In this document: piece by piece, positions 1 to 4,249 of the stretch
Position numbering within the stretch: position 1 is the first letter of the stretch
How the letters are laid out: every line of letters starts with the position of its first letter
NCBI GenBank assembly: GCA_016192885.1
Contig: JACPTH010000173.1
Coordinates: forward strand, 1-6,546
Reading direction: 5' to 3'
DNA from: a bacterium
GTDB taxonomy: Bacteria > Muiribacteriota > Ozemobacteria > Ozemobacterales > Ozemobacteraceae
Length of the DNA: 6,546 nt
Translations under genes and position numbers: made by a program
The notes under the pieces: generated by a model
Told to the model about the DNA's origin: nothing
What the model saw: the letters and a program-made list of their open reading frames with translations, nothing else
The model's database searches: none

Positions 1-1121
1 CATGGCGACAAAAAGATTCCAAGGAACTTCAGCCTCGATTTGATGAGATTTTTAATAGTTCAAAATCTCCACCGGCTTTGAAAGCCATGGCGCTAAGGAC
101 TGCAAAAAGATTGGAGATTCCGGGTTTTTCTGAAAGTTGCGAGAGATTCCTAAAGGATTCAAATGTTCCCTTGGTAACCGCCGCTTTAGAATACCTTGGA
201 AGGTTCGAACCTGATAAGATTTTTCCTATATTAGGAAAGTTCTTGCAGGCCCCCGATCCATGGTTGAAATCCGCGGCTTTACGCCTAATTCAACAATATG
301 ATCCTTCCCAGGCAATTTCAGCTCTTTCCGCCATGCTGCTAGGAAAAAATCCAAGACATTTTGCCCCGGCTCTTGCCTGCACCGTTTATTTTGATTTTTC
401 ACTTGTTCGGGGGATAATTTCCGATTTTTTGGCCACAAACCCTGACCGCAATTTGCTTGAATCGGGCTTATGTCTTTTCCAAGCCAATCCAGACCCTGAG
501 AATTTATTCGCTCTTTTTCAAATTGAGGAAAAATTGCCTTGCGAATCCGCGCAGTCGGTAAAATTGGTTCGGCGACAATGCGAAGCATTTCTAGTCTCCG
601 CGGGGCTTTTAAAACCGGGCCAAAGTGAAAAGCATCAAGAGGAATTCACCCAACGTTCGGCCCAGAAAAAAGCAAAAAAATCCGCTACTCCGGCTCCTTA
701 CTCCGTCGCCGGGTTAAAAACCGCTCGAATCGAGCCGGGGAGAAAATTTCTTTCAGGGGTAACTTCTGAATTTATGGTTCAAAGTGGAGTGGTTTGTTTG
801 TCCCTTTTTGGATTAGGATTATTATTTTGGTTTGTCGCGTTTTCTTCATCCGAAACTTCGAACAAAGGTTCACATTCACGCAAGGCGCTTTCCACTGTAG
901 CAAATGTAATTAAAGGCCAAGTTACGGAAAAGAATGGTGACGACATCGTAATTATTTCACAAGAAGGGGAAAAGTATATTTTAATCTCCGATTCCGGCTG
1001 GTCGGCGGATTTACAACCTGGGAATCTAGTATTGGCCGAGGTTATTCCCTACCGCTCTTCCTTTGACGGCGCAATCATTGCGAATCCAAAATCAATAAAA
1101 ATCTTGGAAGAGAGCCGGTAG
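1..1121 (+). CDS. HEAT-like repeat membrane protein, 5'-partial
   Basis: The reading frame is open from base 3 (first whole codon TGG) to the TAG at 1119-1121, with no stop before the left edge. The true start is therefore outside the window, and the TTG at 78 is only an internal codon. There are 372 visible residues, numbered here from base 3. Residues about 25-200 are paired amphipathic helices with recurring short patterns such as PLVTAALEYLGRF and PWLKSAALRLIQQYDP, typical of HEAT/armadillo-like scaffolds that bind other proteins. A Lys/Ala/Gln-rich linker with AQKKAKKSA follows. A single hydrophobic segment at about 263-281 (VVCLSLFGLGLLFWFVAF) anchors the protein in the membrane. The last ~75 residues (299-372) are predicted beta-rich, with GQV, DDIVIIS, KYILIS and GNLVLAEVIPY strands, resembling a small OB-like barrel. 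By the positive-inside tendency the repeats are probably cytoplasmic and the barrel extracytoplasmic. No specific function is recognised. A scaffold role is inferred from the fold only. It lies 43 nt upstream of the STAS gene. Confidence 0.85.
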   Translation, partial: WRQKDSKELQPRFDEIFNSSKSPPALKAMALRTAKRLEIPGFSESCERFLKDSNVPLVTAALEYLGRFEPDKIFPILGKFLQAPDPWLKSAALRLIQQYDPSQAISALSAMLLGKNPRHFAPALACTVYFDFSLVRGIISDFLATNPDRNLLESGLCLFQANPDPENLFALFQIEEKLPCESAQSVKLVRRQCEAFLVSAGLLKPGQSEKHQEEFTQRSAQKKAKKSATPAPYSVAGLKTARIEPGRKFLSGVTSEFMVQSGVVCLSLFGLGLLFWFVAFSSSETSNKGSHSRKALSTVANVIKGQVTEKNGDDIVIISQEGEKYILISDSGWSADLQPGNLVLAEVIPYRSSFDGAIIANPKSIKILEESR

Positions 1122-1152
1122 AAACCAACCTTCATTCACCAAATCACGCAGC

Positions 1153-1156
1153 GAGG
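1153..1156 (+). promoter_or_regulatory. Shine-Dalgarno site for the STAS gene
   Basis: GAGG lies 8 nt upstream of the ATG at 1165 within the 43-nt gap after the HEAT-repeat gene. It is the clearest ribosome binding site in the window and supports this ATG as the start. No convincing -10/-35 promoter or terminator is visible in the same gap, so read-through from the upstream gene is likely. Confidence 0.7.
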
Positions 1157-1164
1157 AAAAGCAA

Positions 1165-1557
1165 ATGTGTAGCGATAAACAAAAACCCGTCGGATCGATC
1201 GTGCCCGGTAGCATCCAAACCGGCGACGTAGAAAATGTTTCGGTAATTTCAGTAAATGGATATTACGAAAAAGAGCTAGGCGCACAAGTTTTTCAACAAG
1301 CCGATGCCCTCCTCCAAAAAGGAAAGATAAACTTCATCATCGATTTTTCCGCTTGCACGCTAATAAATAGCCCGGGGGTCGCGTCATTACTGACTTTGAC
1401 CATGAAAGTAAGCCAAGATTTTAGAGGAAGGGTCTTTATTGTGGGTCTTGATGCGCTCAAAACAAAAGTCTTAAATATGGCAGGTGTTTCTTCCTTGGCT
1501 GAGATTCAGCCAACTCTTTCCGACGGACTAAAAAAAGTTAAAGAATCAAACAGTTGA
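1165..1557 (+). CDS. STAS-domain anti-sigma factor antagonist-like protein
   Basis: The 130-residue product has one STAS domain at about residues 23-125, the usual size of SpoIIAA/RsbV-type antagonists plus a ~20-residue N-terminal extension. The first strand (VSVISVNGYYEKE), the strand INFIIDFSAC, the signature loop LINSPGVASLL and the late RVFIVGL plus LNMAGV segments occur in the expected order. In SpoIIAA and RsbV the Ser directly after Asp in the Asp-Ser-Ser/Thr-Gly loop is phosphorylated by the anti-sigma kinase. Here the loop reads Asn-Ser-Pro-Gly, so the phosphorylatable serine is kept (Ser69), while the preceding Asp is Asn and the residue before Gly is Pro. The protein is cytoplasmic. 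By family knowledge it would bind an anti-sigma/HPK partner when unphosphorylated and be reactivated by a PP2C phosphatase; a candidate begins at 4250. It could instead be a STAS adaptor acting on a non-sigma target. The 3' end overlaps the next start by 4 nt. Confidence 0.88.
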   Translation: MCSDKQKPVGSIVPGSIQTGDVENVSVISVNGYYEKELGAQVFQQADALLQKGKINFIIDFSACTLINSPGVASLLTLTMKVSQDFRGRVFIVGLDALKTKVLNMAGVSSLAEIQPTLSDGLKKVKESNS

Positions 1558-2957
1558 AGTATAAATTTTTCCAAAGCCGAAAAGGAGTTTTGGTTTATCT
1601 CGCAATTTTCGCGATAATCGTTATTTCCACTTTAACAATTGCTTTTCACCAGGTATCCATTGAGGCCCAATTTACTTCCCACCGTTTTGAATTAGCTGAA
1701 ATTGCCAGACAAATCGCGAAATCCGCGATTGACGAAGCCTATTTTGGTTTAAAGACGGATGTTGATGAGACATTCTCAATTTCAAAAAAAAAACCGAAGA
1801 GCAAAGAGGATTTCCGAGGCTTGATTCTAAGTTTTTCTCCGGGGCAAAAACCTCCGGTCGCGAAAGAGATTCCCACCCCTAAGACTCAAGAAGAAGCGAA
1901 AAAATGGCTGGAGAAGGTTGCCGCGGTAGATGTTAAAGCGGAGATTGGTTTCGTAGATTTCCGCAATAAAGCCGAATACGATTTCGATGGTAGTAAGCCT
2001 CCGACATTTGAATTTCACCGAAATGAAGGGATGGGAACCTTAGAGATTTCCGCAAGAGTAACCCTAAAAAAGGGTGGGAAAATTGTCGCCTCGTGTCGAT
2101 TGGCGCGGCATCATGAATACAAGGTATTTTGCCTGGTTTCGGGCTCAACAAACCGAACAAAATATCACCAAAGTTTTCTTCTTGATTATGCCTTGTTCGT
2201 GCAGGAGAACGAGAGTTTTCCCAATTTTGCGACAATCACCACGGAGTTGATCGTTTCTCCAAGTAACGACACTTCAAAACCCGGAAAAATTTTCTCTCAG
2301 AACACCGAATATACCATGGCCGCCTCGCCCTGGAACTTGGAAGACGATCTCACGGGTACTCCTATTTATACGCCTAATCCGAATCAACCCAAGTTTTATG
2401 ATGCCCGCAATCCAGGAACCCCCCTTTCATCGGTTATCGACCCCAAATTTCAGCCATTTGCATTTAGGAACCTTGATTCCCAAAGATTTAAAGATCAAGG
2501 TGATCTTGAAAGGGCCGGCATTCTGGATTCCTCCTCAGGGATGCTAAATCTTTCCGGAATGATCGCCGTTGAAGGCGCTACCTTAGACACCGACCAAGAA
2601 ATTCAAGCGGGTCTTTTTGCGATCCATAACCCAAGATTTTTTGTTTCCGGCCCCTCAGGAGGAGCTCCATGTATCGGGGGTTCACAGCATAACCCAAATT
2701 GCGGAACCGTAAAACTTGGAACCCCGAAAACCGTGGCCAATATTTTAGGGTGTCTTGGGGCAAGAAAATTAATCGATACCGACCCTGTACCAAATTGGCC
2801 CGCGACGGATTCTTCCATTAATGTTTCCTACGATCCTGTGTTTCAACAGGATAAACCAAATGAAGTGTTTCAGATTGATATCGGCCCCAGGATAAATTTT
2901 CAAAGATTGACCGCCGAAGTGAAAAATGAAAACAACCCCAAGAGCCCAACGAAATAA
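1554..2957 (+). CDS. GspK/PilX-like minor pseudopilin, large
   Basis: The 467-residue protein opens with a short basic leader (residues 1-11, with SRKG) followed directly by a hydrophobic helix, about residues 12-31 (VLVYLAIFAIIVISTLTIAF), then an amphipathic helix with EIARQIAKSAIDEA. This is the class III (prepilin-like) signal layout. Predicted cleavage is after Gly11, giving Val at +1 and Leu at +5. Lack of Glu at +5 is the known hallmark of GspK, the pseudopilin at the tip of type II secretion pseudopili. The position before I- and J-like genes agrees with this. The remaining ~430 residues would be extracytoplasmic and are longer than usual for GspK (roughly 300) or PilX. I do not recognise a domain in them. 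They hold a Cys pair (C373 and C383) that could form a disulfide. TTG is chosen as start because it overlaps the STAS stop (TTGA) and keeps the basic leader; no ATG is available. No good Shine-Dalgarno is seen, so translational coupling is likely. A run of ten A lies within codons 77-80. Confidence 0.75.
   Translation: MKYKFFQSRKGVLVYLAIFAIIVISTLTIAFHQVSIEAQFTSHRFELAEIARQIAKSAIDEAYFGLKTDVDETFSISKKKPKSKEDFRGLILSFSPGQKPPVAKEIPTPKTQEEAKKWLEKVAAVDVKAEIGFVDFRNKAEYDFDGSKPPTFEFHRNEGMGTLEISARVTLKKGGKIVASCRLARHHEYKVFCLVSGSTNRTKYHQSFLLDYALFVQENESFPNFATITTELIVSPSNDTSKPGKIFSQNTEYTMAASPWNLEDDLTGTPIYTPNPNQPKFYDARNPGTPLSSVIDPKFQPFAFRNLDSQRFKDQGDLERAGILDSSSGMLNLSGMIAVEGATLDTDQEIQAGLFAIHNPRFFVSGPSGGAPCIGGSQHNPNCGTVKLGTPKTVANILGCLGARKLIDTDPVPNWPATDSSINVSYDPVFQQDKPNEVFQIDIGPRINFQRLTAEVKNENNPKSPTK
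1784..1793 (+). repeat. A10 homopolymer inside the GspK-like gene
   Basis: Ten consecutive A bases span the end of a Ser codon and three Lys codons (residues 77-80) early in the gene. Tracts of this length are prone to replication slippage and transcriptional slippage. The frame is intact in this copy. Whether slippage has a role is unknown; it may be a by-product of lysine-rich coding in an AT-rich gene. Confidence 0.6.
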
Positions 2958-3393
2958 GGGGTTTTCCCTTATAGAACTTTTGATCGCGATTTTTTTTCTT
3001 GCGATTGCCCTTTTGGCGTTTTTGGTTTTGAGTTCGTATTCAAACCGTGGAACCATGGACGCCTACGCTGAGATAATGGCTTTATCGCTTGCGCGGGAAC
3101 CTATCGAAATCGCTCGAACCCTTGGTTTCAAGTGGCTGCAAAAGTTCAAGGATAAAAGCCCTTTTAAGGAAAGGTTCGGGACGATAAAGGAGAAGGATTT
3201 TAAATATCCTGAGGACGCCCATTTGTTTAATAGAACGGTCAAGATTTCCGACCCTCCAATTAAAATAAAACTTAACGGCAAAGACGTTGCGGCAGCGTTG
3301 TGCATTACGGTTGAAGTTAAAATGAGAGAGGGGTGGGCGAGGCAATCCAAAGACAAAGTGGTTCTTCACGCCCTAATATGGGATTCTCCATAA
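2926..3393 (+). CDS. GspI/PilV-like prepilin-type pseudopilin
   Basis: The 155-residue protein begins with a basic leader (residues 1-12) and a textbook type IV prepilin site, Lys11-Gly12 | Phe13-Ser-Leu-Ile-Glu17. Prepilin peptidase would cut after Gly12 and methylate Phe13; Glu17 is the conserved +5 residue needed for assembly. A hydrophobic helix follows at about 13-36 (LLIAIFFLAIALLAFLVL), then a 115-residue globular part with the segment YAEIMALSLAREPIEIARTLG and a C-terminal beta-rich stretch. Size, the AEIMALSLAREPIE helix and the position between K-like and J-like genes point to the GspI (type II secretion) or PilV (type IV pilus) class; the two cannot be separated by sequence alone. 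The ATG at 2926 lies inside the 3' end of the upstream gene (32-nt overlap), with only a weak purine-rich stretch ahead of it, so translation is probably coupled. The TAA stop shares a base with the next ATG. Confidence 0.85.
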   Translation: MKTTPRAQRNKGFSLIELLIAIFFLAIALLAFLVLSSYSNRGTMDAYAEIMALSLAREPIEIARTLGFKWLQKFKDKSPFKERFGTIKEKDFKYPEDAHLFNRTVKISDPPIKIKLNGKDVAAALCITVEVKMREGWARQSKDKVVLHALIWDSP

Positions 3394-4208
3394 TGAGAGC
3401 GAAATTTAACTTTTTCAATAAGCATTGTTTCACTCTTGTTGAAGTTTTGGTTGTAATGGCCATTGGCATTATGATCCTAGGGGCGCTTTTTCGAATCCTT
3501 AAATCCGGGACGCGTTCGGCAATGCGCGGAATGGTTCAAATTGAAACAACGCTTCTTGCAAGGAGAATTTTACAACAAGTTCGTAACGACTTAGAGCTTT
3601 CCTGTTGTAAAACACCCGAAACTTCAGATCAAGATGGTGAGATTGCATTATCCATTTTTTTTAAAGACTATTGGGGTGAAACAAAAAAAGACCCCTTCTC
3701 TTTTTCTTTTCTAAGTTTTCCGATTGATTGCAAACAGGAAGATGTAGTCCCGCCGGATGATCTCGCCAAAATTGAGAACAAACGTGAACCTTGCAGGATT
3801 ACCTACTCCCTAAAACCTTCTAATAATCCATTCTTCAAGACTCTTACCCGTTCGGAGAAATTCAAGGGTATTCTCAAAACACGGATTTTAAGCGAGAAAG
3901 TTAACTATATGGATATCATTAAATCAGATCTGCTAAAGGAACCAGGTTTTGATTCTTTAGTTAATACAGGCGATCAAAAAGGTTTGCCTACGAAATGTGA
4001 ATATTTTTTTGTAAAACTTCAACTTTGCGAAACTTTTCAGCGCTCAGGCGCTCCGACCTTAAAAGGTGACCGAGTAATTCGCGAGGAAGGGGTAATTGTT
4101 GCCGATTTTTTCGATGTAGTAATTCCGGATTTCCTTACCCAATATTGGAAACAGCAACCCAGGCGGTTTAACTACCACTCCCATGTAAACGAACCTGCCT
4201 CCCCCTGA
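3393..4208 (+). CDS. GspJ/PilW-like prepilin-type pseudopilin with Cys at -1
   Basis: The chosen ATG at 3393 overlaps the upstream stop as TAATG and gives a 271-residue protein with a standard 12-residue basic leader. A longer version from the GTG at 3333 or the ATG at 3378 is possible but would add residues before a leader that is already complete. The leader ends His11-Cys12 | Phe13-Thr-Leu-Val-Glu17, followed by the helix VLVVMAIGIMILGALFRIL. The +1 Phe and +5 Glu are canonical, but the almost invariant Gly at -1 is Cys. The helix continues into RSAMRGMVQIETTLLARRILQQVRNDLEL, which matches the GspJ/PilW pattern of a long amphipathic helix leading to ~200 residues of extracytoplasmic beta-rich sequence. 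The mature part carries six Cys (71, 72, 113, 134, 202, 212), including a vicinal pair, an even number compatible with disulfides. GspJ binds GspI and GspK at the pseudopilus tip, consistent with this K-I-J gene order. Function in a pilus versus a secretion system is not resolved. Confidence 0.8.
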   Translation: MRAKFNFFNKHCFTLVEVLVVMAIGIMILGALFRILKSGTRSAMRGMVQIETTLLARRILQQVRNDLELSCCKTPETSDQDGEIALSIFFKDYWGETKKDPFSFSFLSFPIDCKQEDVVPPDDLAKIENKREPCRITYSLKPSNNPFFKTLTRSEKFKGILKTRILSEKVNYMDIIKSDLLKEPGFDSLVNTGDQKGLPTKCEYFFVKLQLCETFQRSGAPTLKGDRVIREEGVIVADFFDVVIPDFLTQYWKQQPRRFNYHSHVNEPASP

Positions 4209-4249
4209 ACTTCTATGGATTTCTAGTCCAGCGAAAACCTCGAAATTTT

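Noticed and set aside
2..43. An ATG at base 2 that could start a gene at the left edge.
   Set aside because: That frame stops after 13 codons. The frame of the HEAT-repeat protein passes through without a stop.
226..588. A 120-residue reverse-strand open frame inside the HEAT-repeat gene.
   Set aside because: It is antisense to a well-supported coding frame, shows no recognisable motif and has no ribosome site.
1122..1164. Promoter or terminator between the HEAT-repeat and STAS genes.
   Set aside because: No hairpin with a T-run and no credible -35/-10 pair could be found in these 43 nt.
2578..3369. Several reverse-strand open frames of 71-97 residues across the pseudopilin genes.
   Set aside because: They overlap each other and the clear prepilin genes and have low-complexity or unrecognisable products.
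3333..3392. Extended start (GTG at 3333) for the GspJ-like gene.
   Set aside because: It would add 20 residues ahead of an already complete 12-residue prepilin leader and overlap the upstream gene by 61 nt. The ATG at 3393 in TAATG is the better start.
4215..4226. An ATG in the gap between the GspJ-like and phosphatase genes, considered as the phosphatase start.
   Set aside because: It is in another frame and meets TAG after two codons.
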